Source: Candidatus Pelagibacter sp.
Lineage (GTDB): Bacteria > Pseudomonadota > Alphaproteobacteria > Pelagibacterales > Pelagibacteraceae
Assembly: GCA_028097645.1 (NCBI GenBank)
Contig: JAOHEU010000011.1
Coordinates: 1 to 23,282, forward strand
Direction: 5' to 3'
DNA: 23,282 nt
The notes under the pieces are model-generated. The model was given only the letters and a program-made list of their open reading frames with translations, made no database searches and was not told where the DNA came from. Positions 15,886 to 23,282 of this stretch are shown piece after piece. The translations under genes and the position numbers were made by a program. How positions within the stretch are numbered: position 1 is the stretch's first letter; the number at the start of each line of letters is the position of its first letter.

Positions 15886-17072
15886 TTAGGAATAGATTGT
15901 TTATTTATTCCATCCAAAAGATTTAAACATTTTTTAAGTTCATCTAATACTATAAACTCATCAATTTTATGAGCTTGTTCAATTGATCCAGGGCCACAAA
16001 CTACTGTGCTAATTCCTATTTCTTGAAACAAGCCTGCTTCAGTTCCAAATGAAACTACTTGTCTAGAATTGTCACCAGTTAAACTAGAGATTAATTCACA
16101 AGCATCTGATTTATCTTCTCTATCAAATCCAACTATTTCACCAATGATATCTTTTTCAATTGAAGCGTTAGGAAAAACTTTTTTCATCTCAGGTAATAAA
16201 ACTTCATTTGCATATTTATCAATTTGTTGATTTAAAAATACACCATCTTCTTTAACAACTGGTCTTGTTTCCCAATTAACATGACACTTGTCTGCAATTA
16301 CATTGTGAGCGATACCACCAAACACACCTCCAATAGAAAGCGTTGAATGAGGCGGATCAAAAATAGAGTCTTTAGGCGCTCTTTCTCTAAGTTTTTCTCT
16401 AAGTTCAATTAATTTATTTACATATCTTGATGCATATTCAACAGCACTGACACCTTTATGTGGCGCTGAACTATGTCCAGCTAATCCTTTAAAGTAAGTT
16501 GTGTATTCATAACACCCTTTGTGAGCATCAATAATTTTCATATTAGTCGGCTCACCAATAATACAAATACCATCTTTAATATCTCTTTTTTTTAACTCCT
16601 CTATTAGTATTGGAGCTCCCTGACATGCAGTTTCTTCATCGAAAGTGAAAGAAAAATGAATATCTCTATCTAAATTTGATTTTGAAAAAGTGGGTGCGTA
16701 GGCTAAAGCACAAGCAATAAATCCTTTCATGTCACAAGATCCTCTACCATATAATTTGTCTCCTTTTATAGTCGCTGTGAAAGGATCTGAGCTCCATCCT
16801 TTTGAAACTGGAACCACATCCGTGTGGCCAGATAGAATTATTGGTTTTTTTGTTTGAGAACTTTTAGCTTTTAATGTTGCAAATAGATTTACTCTTTTTT
16901 CATCATCATCGTACGTTCTAAATGAAGTGGCCCCAAGTTTTTTTAGGATATCATCACAATAATCAATTAATGAGCTATTATCTTCTCCTGAAATAGTTTT
17001 AAAACCTATTAGGTCTGTTAGGATTTTAACTGAATTATCGAATAATTGTTCTGAATTATTTGCTGTACTCAT
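15882..17072 (-). CDS. argE: M20-family acetylornithine deacetylase-like enzyme (ArgE type)
   Basis: A 396-residue dinuclear zinc hydrolase of the ArgE/DapE family; typical ArgE is about 380-390. Motifs are SGHTDVVP with metal-binding His83, GRGSCDMKG with Asp114, the catalytic and metal-binding EE at 146-147 in TFDEETACQGAP, EPTNMKIIDAHKG, the dimerisation-domain AGHSSAPHKG, and the C-terminal CGPGSIEQAHKIDEFI with the last His ligand. It removes an acetyl group from N-acetylornithine in arginine synthesis. A related N-acyl-amine substrate, such as N-acetyl-diaminobutyrate from an ectoine-type pathway, is possible given the EutD-like gene in the window, but that is speculative. It is convergent with the ALDH and divergent from CsaA, and is transcribed alone. 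Confidence 0.85.
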   Translation of the reverse strand: MSTANNSEQLFDNSVKILTDLIGFKTISGEDNSSLIDYCDDILKKLGATSFRTYDDDEKRVNLFATLKAKSSQTKKPIILSGHTDVVPVSKGWSSDPFTATIKGDKLYGRGSCDMKGFIACALAYAPTFSKSNLDRDIHFSFTFDEETACQGAPILIEELKKRDIKDGICIIGEPTNMKIIDAHKGCYEYTTYFKGLAGHSSAPHKGVSAVEYASRYVNKLIELREKLRERAPKDSIFDPPHSTLSIGGVFGGIAHNVIADKCHVNWETRPVVKEDGVFLNQQIDKYANEVLLPEMKKVFPNASIEKDIIGEIVGFDREDKSDACELISSLTGDNSRQVVSFGTEAGLFQEIGISTVVCGPGSIEQAHKIDEFIVLDELKKCLNLLDGINKQSIPN

Positions 17073-17099
17073 TTTTAAGTTCTACTATATATTAATTAT
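17073..17099. promoter_or_regulatory. 27-base divergent gap between argE-like and csaA genes
   Basis: Only 27 bases separate the two opposite start codons, and they contain an AT-rich TATATATTAATTATA-like core that could serve as -10 element in either direction. No Shine-Dalgarno site is seen for either gene. The promoter of each gene must therefore lie partly in the other's coding region, or the messages are nearly leaderless. Confidence 0.4.
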
Positions 17100-17441
17100 A
17101 TGAAAGAACAAATCACCTTTAATGACTTTGATAAAGTAGATATTCGTGTTGGAACAGTCATTTCAGTTAGGAAAAATGAGAAAGCAAGAAAACCATCTTT
17201 AGTTGTTGAAGTTGATTTTGGGGAAGAAATAGGAATTAAGCAATCATCGGCTCAAATTACTCATTACTATAACGAGGAAAATCTTAAGGGAAAACAAGTT
17301 ATTGGAGTATGTAATTTTGCTGAAAAAAATATTGCAGGCGTGGTGTCGCAAGTACTTATATTGGGATCGATTGATAAAGAAGGTAAAGTAATTTTAGTCC
17401 ATCCATCGCAAAAATCTGAGAATGGTTTACCAATTGCTTAA
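17100..17441 (+). CDS. csaA: CsaA-type tRNA-binding-domain protein
   Basis: A 113-residue protein consisting of a single tRNA-binding (EMAP/OB-fold) domain: DFDKVDIRVGTVISVRKNEKARKPS, VDFG, then GIKQSSAQIT and GKQVIGVCNFAEKNIAGVVSQVLILG, ending in HPSQKSENG. Length and motifs match the stand-alone dimeric CsaA, described as a chaperone or tRNA-binding protein with reported export-related activity in Bacillus. It is not attached to a tRNA synthetase. It heads a dense plus-strand run of seven genes and is followed after three bases by a LysE-family exporter, so transcription of the aconitase region may begin here. The domain call is firm; the cellular role in this organism is not known. Confidence 0.88.
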   Translation: MKEQITFNDFDKVDIRVGTVISVRKNEKARKPSLVVEVDFGEEIGIKQSSAQITHYYNEENLKGKQVIGVCNFAEKNIAGVVSQVLILGSIDKEGKVILVHPSQKSENGLPIA

Positions 17442-17444
17442 TAC

Positions 17445-18038
17445 ATGCATCCAGAAATTTTATCTATAACCTTATTCGGAATTGTAGCTGCCTTCACTCC
17501 GGGGCCAAATAATTTTGTTGCATTCTATTCTGGTTTCAATTTTGGGATTAAAAGAACACTTCCACATATATTTGGTGTTACCTTTGGTTTCCCATTTCTT
17601 TTACTTTGTGTAGCTTTAGGATTAATTAATATTTTTAAACTTTATCCATTAATTCAAATAGTATTAAAATATTTAGGAACAATATTTTTAATTTATTTAG
17701 CATATAAAATTTCTTTTTCAGGATCAGAAAATCAAGAAAGTAAAAATAAAAATCCTGTAAAATTTATAGAGACTTTTATTTTTCAATTTTTAAACCCCAA
17801 AGCTGTAATTGCTTCAATAATTGTTGTCTCGACATACATAAACCCAGGAGAAAATTTTGTAAATTATACGACTCAAATTATTATCTTAGCCTTACTAGTT
17901 TCAGTCACTAGCATCACTCTATGGACATTTTTGGGTAAATTTCTTAGGAAATTCGCGACAAATCAGAAATTTATTAATTATTTTAATTATGCTATGTCAC
18001 TGCTTCTTTTATTAAGCATAATTACTTTTTATTTATAA
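17445..18038 (+). CDS. LysE/RhtB-family amino acid exporter
   Basis: A 197-residue integral membrane protein with about six hydrophobic segments. The N-terminal signature FTPGPNNFVAFYSGFNFGIKRTL is typical of LysE/RhtB translocators, as is the FLNPKAVIASI motif in the second half (about residues 112-125). Members expel lysine, arginine, homoserine, threonine or related metabolites. The start is three bases after CsaA, and the aconitase ATG follows after a single base, so it is embedded in the operon. In a cell with amine uptake and ornithine metabolism, export of an excess basic amino acid is plausible but inferred. Confidence in the family is high. Confidence 0.88.
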   Translation: MHPEILSITLFGIVAAFTPGPNNFVAFYSGFNFGIKRTLPHIFGVTFGFPFLLLCVALGLINIFKLYPLIQIVLKYLGTIFLIYLAYKISFSGSENQESKNKNPVKFIETFIFQFLNPKAVIASIIVVSTYINPGENFVNYTTQIIILALLVSVTSITLWTFLGKFLRKFATNQKFINYFNYAMSLLLLLSIITFYL

Positions 18039-18039
18039 C

Positions 18040-20709
18040 ATGACACCAGGAAAAAAAAATTCTTATAGTTCACTAGCAAAAATTTCAATCGATAATAAAG
18101 AATATAAATATTATTCCTTAAAAGAAGCAGAAAAAAATGGTTTAGAAGGCATTTCTAGTCTTCCAAAATCTCTTAAAGTTCTTTTGGAAAATCTTTTAAG
18201 ATATGAAGATGATCTTTCAGTAAATAAAAATCAAATTAATTCTATTAAGGAATGGTTAAAATCAAAAAAATCAAACACTGAAATAGCATATCGACCCGCT
18301 AGAGTTTTGCTTCAAGATTATACAGGTATTCCAGCAGTTGCAGATTTGGCAGCTATGAGAGAAGCTGTAAAAGATAAAAATAAAGATCCAAATACTATCA
18401 ACCCTTTATCAGCTGTCGATCTTGTAATTGATCACTCTGTTCAAGTAGACCAATCTGCTAAATCAGATTCGTTTGAAAAAAATGTTGATATCGAGTTCGA
18501 AAGAAATGGTGAAAGATACTCTTTTTTAAAATGGGGACAACAAGCATTTAATAATTTTAGAATAGTTCCACCAGGAACTGGAATTTGTCATCAAGTAAAC
18601 TTGGAGTATTTATCTAAAGTCGTTTGGACAGAAGAATTTCAAGGAGATAAATATTTATTTCCAGATACTTTGGTTGGTACTGATAGTCATACTACAATGG
18701 TCAATGGTTTATCGGTTTTAGGCTGGGGAGTAGGGGGCATTGAAGCTGAAGCTGGAATGTTAGGACAACCCATTTCAATGTTAATTCCAGAAGTAATAGG
18801 TTTTGAGGTTACAAACAAAATGCCAGAAGGCACAACAGCAACCGACTTAGTTTTAACAGTTGTTAAAATGTTAAGAGATAAAGGTGTGGTTGGAAAATTT
18901 GTTGAATTTTATGGTGAAGGTTTAAAAAATTTAACTCTTGCTGATAGAGCAACTATTGCAAATATGGCTCCTGAATATGGTGCAACATGTGGTTTTTTTC
19001 CTATTGATGATGAAACACTAAAGTATTTAAAATTTTCAGGAAGAGATCAACATACAGTTGATGTCGTTGAGCACTATGCAAAAGAACAAGGTTTATGGGC
19101 AAGCGAGGGTATAGAATTTACAGATACTATTTCATTGGACATGTCTACAGTAGTACCAACTATTTCTGGACCAAAACGACCTCAGGATAAAGTTTTATTA
19201 ACAGATGCACCAACTTCATTTAAAAAAGTTTTAGAAGAGGCAACCAATAAAAAAGATCACTCTGTTTCAACAGTTGCAAATGCGGATTATGAAATTAAAG
19301 ATGGTTCAATTTTAATTGCAGCAATAACCTCATGTACCAACACATCAAATCCAAATGTTTTAATTGGAGCTGGATTACTTGCTAAAAAAGCTGTTGAGCT
19401 TGGATTAGAAGTTAAACCGTGGGTCAAAACTTCTCTAGCACCAGGTTCTCAAGTGGTTACTGACTACTTAGAAAAAGCAGGGTTAAATACTTACTTAGAT
19501 AAATTAGGCTTTAATTTAGTAGGTTATGGTTGCACAACATGTATTGGCAATTCAGGACCATTACCTGAAAATATTGTAGACGCTATTCAAAAAGAAAATG
19601 TTTATGCAGTATCAGTTTTATCTGGGAATAGAAATTTTGAGGGAAGAATTTCTCCTCATATTAAAGCAAATTATTTAGCCTCACCCCCATTAGTTGTAGC
19701 TTATGCAATAGCTGGTCATATGGAAGTTGATTTGTATAAAGATGCACTTGGTACAGATAAAGATGGCAACGATATTTATTTGAAAGATATCTGGCCTTCA
19801 AATAAAGAAATTGAGGACACTTTAAAACAATCTTTAAACGCAGAAATGTTTATTGAGAGATACTCAAATGTTTCAGAAGGACCTAGTCAGTGGCAAAAAA
19901 TTCAAACAGAGAAGAGCAGCATTTACAGTTGGGATGAAGGATCAACATATGTAAAAAAACCACCTTTCTTTGATAACCTATCAGATGAACCTGAAGGATT
20001 TAAAGAAATAAAAGATGCAAGACCTTTATTAATTTTAGGAGACATGGTTACTACAGATCATATTTCGCCAGCTGGAAATATCCAAAAAGAAAGTCCAACA
20101 GGAGAATATTTTATGGAACATCAAATACTTCCAAAAGATTATAACTCTTATGGATCAAGAAGAGGAAATCATGAAGTAATGATGAGAGGTACTTTTGCCA
20201 ACATAAGAATTAGAAATGAGATGGCGCCTGGAACTGAAGGTGGGTTTACAAAATTATATCCGGAAGAAAAAGTATTACCTATTTATGATGCTGTCGTTGA
20301 GTACAAAAAAAGAGGAACTGATTTAGTAGTTATAGGAGGCAAAGAATATGGAACTGGCTCTTCAAGAGACTGGGCCGCTAAAGGAACAAAATTATTAGGA
20401 GTTAAGGCTGTGATAGCTGAAAGTTTTGAACGTATTCATAGATCAAATTTAATAGGAATGGGAATTCTACCTTTGCAATTCACAAATGATGCAAATAGAA
20501 AAAACTTAGATTTAATTGGTTCAGAACTGATTAGTGTTCTTGATGTTGAAAAAGGTATTAATCCATCTGATGAGGTAACTATTGAGATAAAATATGTTTC
20601 AGGAGATATTAAAAAGGTTAAAACTTTATGCAGAATTGATACGAAAAATGAATTAGAATACTATAAAAATGGAGGCATACTCCAATATGTTTTAAGGAAT
20701 ATGATTTAA
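18040..20709 (+). CDS. acnA: Aconitate hydratase, AcnA/IRP type
   Basis: An 889-residue enzyme of full AcnA length that interconverts citrate and isocitrate in the TCA cycle. The [4Fe-4S] ligands are Cys432 (ITSCTNTSNP), Cys498 and Cys501 (GYGCTTCIGNSGP), matching the spacing in E. coli AcnA. Other landmarks are GTDSHTTMVNGLSVLGWGVGGIEAEAGM near 224-250, the swivel-domain linker, and GSSRDWAAKG...AESFERIHRSNLIGMG at the C-terminus. It has no mitochondrial-type or signal sequence, so it is cytoplasmic. It starts one base after LysE and is followed two bases later by a YfgM-like gene. The tight packing suggests it is expressed with envelope genes here. Function is as certain as sequence can show. 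Confidence 0.97.
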   Translation: MTPGKKNSYSSLAKISIDNKEYKYYSLKEAEKNGLEGISSLPKSLKVLLENLLRYEDDLSVNKNQINSIKEWLKSKKSNTEIAYRPARVLLQDYTGIPAVADLAAMREAVKDKNKDPNTINPLSAVDLVIDHSVQVDQSAKSDSFEKNVDIEFERNGERYSFLKWGQQAFNNFRIVPPGTGICHQVNLEYLSKVVWTEEFQGDKYLFPDTLVGTDSHTTMVNGLSVLGWGVGGIEAEAGMLGQPISMLIPEVIGFEVTNKMPEGTTATDLVLTVVKMLRDKGVVGKFVEFYGEGLKNLTLADRATIANMAPEYGATCGFFPIDDETLKYLKFSGRDQHTVDVVEHYAKEQGLWASEGIEFTDTISLDMSTVVPTISGPKRPQDKVLLTDAPTSFKKVLEEATNKKDHSVSTVANADYEIKDGSILIAAITSCTNTSNPNVLIGAGLLAKKAVELGLEVKPWVKTSLAPGSQVVTDYLEKAGLNTYLDKLGFNLVGYGCTTCIGNSGPLPENIVDAIQKENVYAVSVLSGNRNFEGRISPHIKANYLASPPLVVAYAIAGHMEVDLYKDALGTDKDGNDIYLKDIWPSNKEIEDTLKQSLNAEMFIERYSNVSEGPSQWQKIQTEKSSIYSWDEGSTYVKKPPFFDNLSDEPEGFKEIKDARPLLILGDMVTTDHISPAGNIQKESPTGEYFMEHQILPKDYNSYGSRRGNHEVMMRGTFANIRIRNEMAPGTEGGFTKLYPEEKVLPIYDAVVEYKKRGTDLVVIGGKEYGTGSSRDWAAKGTKLLGVKAVIAESFERIHRSNLIGMGILPLQFTNDANRKNLDLIGSELISVLDVEKGINPSDEVTIEIKYVSGDIKKVKTLCRIDTKNELEYYKNGGILQYVLRNMI

Positions 20710-20711
20710 TT

Positions 20712-21356
20712 ATGGAAGAAGATATTTCAATTATAAATAGCAATACAAGACAAGAGAAAGTGAGAAACTTTTTTGTTAATAATAAAAACAAAATTATCTC
20801 AACCATAGTAATTTTGGTTATTATTTTAGTTGGTGCATACAGTTTTGATAGCTACAAAACGAATAAGAAAAAAGAAATCTCAAACAAATTTAATTCAACC
20901 ACTTTATCTCACTCTGACAATACTAAAGAACTAACAATTCAAAATTTAGTAGAAATTATTAACGAACAAGACCCAACGTATTCACCTTTATCTCTTTATT
21001 TTATTATCGATAACAAGTTAATTTCTAATCAAAGTGAAATAAATAGTTATTTTGATATTTTAATTGAAAAGACTTCGCTCGATGAAGAAATTAAAAACTT
21101 AGTTATCTATAAAAAAGCATTATTTAATGCAGATCAAGCTCAAGAAAGCGATCTTTTAAATATTTTAAATCCATTGATTAATTCTAAAAGTGTATGGAAA
21201 TCACATGCTTTATATTTAATGGCTGAGTATTTCTATTCCAAAGATCAAAAACAAAAATCAAAAGAATTTTTCAATCAAATAGCTAGTTTAGAAGATGCTA
21301 ATCCAGATATAAGGCTTCAAGCACAAAAAAGATTGAATAGAGATTTGAGTGAGTAA
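20712..21356 (+). CDS. YfgM-like membrane-anchored protein with TPR-like C-terminal domain
   Basis: A 214-residue protein with a short charged cytoplasmic N-terminus, one transmembrane segment (about residues 28-44), and a helical, hydrophilic periplasmic domain. The C-terminal part, SKSVWKSHALYLMAEYFYSKDQKQKSKEFFNQIAS, reads as a TPR-type helical repeat. It resembles YfgM, an ancillary SecYEG/chaperone-linked protein in E. coli, and the position directly before a BamB-like gene agrees with the yfgM-bamB order of other proteobacteria. The sequence is divergent, so the name rests partly on synteny. It overlaps the next gene by eight bases, which favours coupled translation. Confidence 0.7.
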   Translation: MEEDISIINSNTRQEKVRNFFVNNKNKIISTIVILVIILVGAYSFDSYKTNKKKEISNKFNSTTLSHSDNTKELTIQNLVEIINEQDPTYSPLSLYFIIDNKLISNQSEINSYFDILIEKTSLDEEIKNLVIYKKALFNADQAQESDLLNILNPLINSKSVWKSHALYLMAEYFYSKDQKQKSKEFFNQIASLEDANPDIRLQAQKRLNRDLSE

Positions 21357-22644
21357 ATTAATCATATTATTATTATCATTATTTTTACTAAATAATTGTT
21401 CATTAAATGAAAATTCTAAAATTTGGAAAGAAAAAGAAAACAATTTAACGAATAAAAATATTGAAAAAGTATTTTTAGACAAAAAAATAATTACAAGTGA
21501 ATTTAACCAAGAACTAAAATTAGAGTTGGGTAAAGTTCAATCTAATAACAAAACTATAGATAATCAAAACAATTATGGATCTCAAAGTTATGCTGGTTTA
21601 ATTAATAAAATTGGCAGTTATAAATTTTCAAAATTAGAAAATATTAATCAATTAAATTTTAAACCAATATTTTTAAATGATGGATTGATTTTTTTCGATA
21701 AAAAAGGATCAATTGTTAGATATAATAACACTCAAAAAGTAGTATGGAAAAAAAATTATTATTCAAAAAGTGAAAAAAAATTAAAACCTCAATTAAATTT
21801 TTTAACAGCTGGAAATAATTTATTGGTGGTAGATAATATTGCTAAATATTATTCGGTAAATATTAATTCTGGAAAGTTAAATTGGTCAAAAAATAATACT
21901 TACCCATTTAATTCTGATATAAAAAAAAAAAATGATAAGATTTTTGTAGTTGATTATAAAAATATATTAAGATGTTATAATATAAGAGATGGAAATGAAT
22001 GTTGGAATTTGCCAACAGAAAATTCATTTACAATATCAAATTCAAAATTTTCACTAATTATAGTTAATGACATGGTTATTTTTAGCAATTCTATTGGTGA
22101 TATAACAGCTGCTGATATTGAAACTGGTTTAATAGTATGGCAATTACCTACTCAAAGTAGCAGTATCATCAATGAAACTTACAGCTTTAAAATTTCACAA
22201 CTAGTATCTGATGGTAAATCAATTTTTTTTTCTAATAACAAAAATGAGTTTTATTCTGTAGATATAAAGACTGGTGTTACAAATTGGATTAATGACATAA
22301 GCTCAAATTTAACACCTATTATTATCAGTAATTTACTTTTCACAGTATCTAATGATGGTTATTTACATGTAATTGAAAAGAGTAATGGAAATATTATCCG
22401 TATTAACGATCTATATGTAAATTATAAACAAAAAAAAAGAAACAAAGTAAAACCTATAGGATTTGTAATTGGTAATGATAAATTGTTTTTAACAAATACA
22501 GATGGAAAAATGATTGTTGTAGATTTAAGAGAAGGTAAAATAACTGGTATAGAAAAGGTAGCTGGAGATTTTACTTCCAAACCTTTTATACATAATCAAA
22601 ATTTGTTTGTAATCAAAAATGGATCTATAATTAAGTTCAATTAG
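21349..22644 (+). CDS. bamB: BamB-like outer-membrane-assembly lipoprotein (PQQ-type beta-propeller)
   Basis: A 431-residue lipoprotein. The start is a GTG at 21349 overlapping the upstream gene by eight bases. A lipoprotein signal peptide ends in LLNNC with Cys17 as the lipidated residue. After a variable N-terminal stretch come repeated beta-propeller blades: GLIFFDKKGSIVRYNNTQKVVWKKN, NINSGKLNWSKN, RDGNECWNLP, DIETGLIVWQLP, DIKTGVTNWIND. The recurring G-x(2-4)-W pattern is typical of PQQ-like repeats in BamB. BamB is part of the BAM complex that inserts beta-barrel proteins into the outer membrane. The sequence is AT-rich and Lys/Asn-heavy even by this window's standard, so similarity will look weak in searches, but repeats, lipobox and neighbour fit together. 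Confidence 0.8.
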   Translation: MSKLIILLLSLFLLNNCSLNENSKIWKEKENNLTNKNIEKVFLDKKIITSEFNQELKLELGKVQSNNKTIDNQNNYGSQSYAGLINKIGSYKFSKLENINQLNFKPIFLNDGLIFFDKKGSIVRYNNTQKVVWKKNYYSKSEKKLKPQLNFLTAGNNLLVVDNIAKYYSVNINSGKLNWSKNNTYPFNSDIKKKNDKIFVVDYKNILRCYNIRDGNECWNLPTENSFTISNSKFSLIIVNDMVIFSNSIGDITAADIETGLIVWQLPTQSSSIINETYSFKISQLVSDGKSIFFSNNKNEFYSVDIKTGVTNWINDISSNLTPIIISNLLFTVSNDGYLHVIEKSNGNIIRINDLYVNYKQKKRNKVKPIGFVIGNDKLFLTNTDGKMIVVDLREGKITGIEKVAGDFTSKPFIHNQNLFVIKNGSIIKFN

Positions 22645-22646
22645 AC

Positions 22647-23075
22647 ATGTTCTTAAAATTTCTGGATAAGATCGGTAGAAAAAAAGTAGTTTTAGACAGA
22701 GGGCCCTCTCATCCTAGGTATAGCGAAGCAAAACCATGGATGAATAGATATTATATTTTATTTAGACATAGACCAAAGTGGTTTCCTTTTAATATTTTAA
22801 TCCACGAAATGTTGGCCGATGATCATGGGGAAGGTGTGCATAATCATTTATGTCCATATATAACAATAATTTTAAGAGGCGGATATTGGGAGACTACTAA
22901 GAAGGGGAAGTTTTGGAGAAAACCTGGCTACATAGGATTCCGTTCAGCCAATGCTCATCATAGAGTAGATTTAAAAGAAGACACAAACCCTATGACAATT
23001 TTTATACCAGGACCATTTGGACTAAGAAAAGGTTCTAGATCTGAATATGGTATAGATTTTAAGACTAAAAAATGA
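22647..23075 (+). CDS. Small cupin-like protein of unknown function
   Basis: A 142-residue protein that I do not recognise by name. It shows cupin-like features: HNH at residues 65-67 within DDHGEGVHNH, then a short beta-rich stretch with LRGGYWE, and a second histidine pair at 104-105 (ANAHHRVDLK), the expected two-motif layout for a mononuclear metal site. The glutamate of the classical first motif is not at its normal place, so the metal site may be three-His or altered. The N-terminus is basic with several aromatic residues (YYILFRHRPKWFPFN). It starts three bases after the BamB-like stop and its stop codon overlaps the ZapE start. A metal-dependent dioxygenase or a sensor is possible; this is inference. 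Confidence 0.65.
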   Translation: MFLKFLDKIGRKKVVLDRGPSHPRYSEAKPWMNRYYILFRHRPKWFPFNILIHEMLADDHGEGVHNHLCPYITIILRGGYWETTKKGKFWRKPGYIGFRSANAHHRVDLKEDTNPMTIFIPGPFGLRKGSRSEYGIDFKTKK

Positions 23076-23282
23076 ATTTAAAAAAATTATTTCTAAATCA
23101 TTGCAAAAAAAATAATTTAGAGATTAATCCCAATCAATTACAGCTAGTAGACCAACTGAATGATTTTTTTAATCTAAATTTTAATAAGTCATTTTTAAAA
23201 AAAATTTTTTCTAAGAAAAATACAAAGCCTGGTTTCTATCTACAAGGTGATGTGGGTGTTGGTAAAACTATGATCTTAAATT
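23072..23282 (+). CDS. zapE: ZapE/AFG1-family ATPase, N-terminal fragment cut by window edge
   Basis: Starting at the ATG at 23072, which overlaps the upstream stop codon (ATGA), 70 codons are readable before the edge. The N-terminus is basic with LNHCKKNNLEINPNQLQLVDQL, followed by KPGFYLQGDVGVGKTMIL, a Walker A (GDVGVGKT) preceded by G-x-Y-L-x-G as in the AFG1/ZapE family. ZapE is an ATPase of cell division in E. coli; AFG1 acts in mitochondrial protein quality control. The Walker A sits at about residue 59-66, consistent with the family's early P-loop. The rest of the protein (about 350-370 residues expected) lies outside the window. The family call is probable, not certain. Confidence 0.75.
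   Translation, partial: MNLKKLFLNHCKKNNLEINPNQLQLVDQLNDFFNLNFNKSFLKKIFSKKNTKPGFYLQGDVGVGKTMILN

Noticed and set aside
1..23282. tRNA genes, CRISPR repeats, insertion sequences, phage or defence genes
   Set aside because: All gaps are at most about 126 bases, none shows tRNA-like or repeated structure, and every long frame matches a metabolic, transport or envelope gene.

Overview
The window looks like a streamlined, low-GC marine alphaproteobacterium of the SAR11 (Pelagibacterales) type. The DNA is strongly AT-rich, codons favour A/T in third position, and genes lie 1-30 bases apart or overlap. The largest non-coding gap is about 126 bases. The gene content also fits: periplasmic-binding-protein uptake, amine and acyl catabolism, one AcnA-type aconitase. 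The assignment is from overall character, not from a marker gene. I see no tRNA, rRNA, CRISPR, insertion sequence or phage gene.

Layout. (1) 1-3236, minus strand: a compact operon of a beta-hydroxyacid dehydrogenase, an aldehyde dehydrogenase, a VOC/glyoxalase-fold protein and a glycerophosphodiester phosphodiesterase cut by the window edge. (2) 3297-9763, plus strand, divergent from region 1: an EutA-like Asp/Glu racemase/maleate-isomerase family protein, an ectoine-hydrolase-like (EutD/DoeA) M24 protein, then a complete polyamine-type ABC importer (ATPase, periplasmic binding protein, two permeases). A strong hairpin terminator separates binding protein from permeases. (3) 9817-12039: a two-domain 3-hydroxyacyl-CoA dehydrogenase/enoyl-CoA hydratase of FadN-like domain order, with no thiolase beside it. 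(4) 12043-13418, minus: a membrane-anchored cyclophilin and a secreted HExxH protein. (5) 13469-15885, plus: an agmatinase-family ureohydrolase and a second aldehyde dehydrogenase paralogous to the first; 15882-17072, minus: an ArgE-type M20 deacetylase. (6) 17100-23282, plus: a tightly packed run of CsaA, a LysE-family exporter, aconitase, a YfgM-like protein, a BamB-like lipoprotein, a small cupin-like protein and the start of a ZapE/AFG1 ATPase.

How it fits together. Regions 2 and 5 plus the dehydrogenases of region 1 read as uptake and breakdown of small nitrogen compounds. The ABC importer brings in a polyamine or similar cation, the ureohydrolase removes urea from a guanidino compound, and the aldehyde dehydrogenases oxidise the resulting aldehydes. 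The EutA/EutD-like pair placed directly upstream of a PotABCD-type importer, without the usual EutE/DoeB deacetylase, is the least expected part; its true substrate is open. Region 6 is housekeeping: central carbon metabolism and envelope biogenesis.
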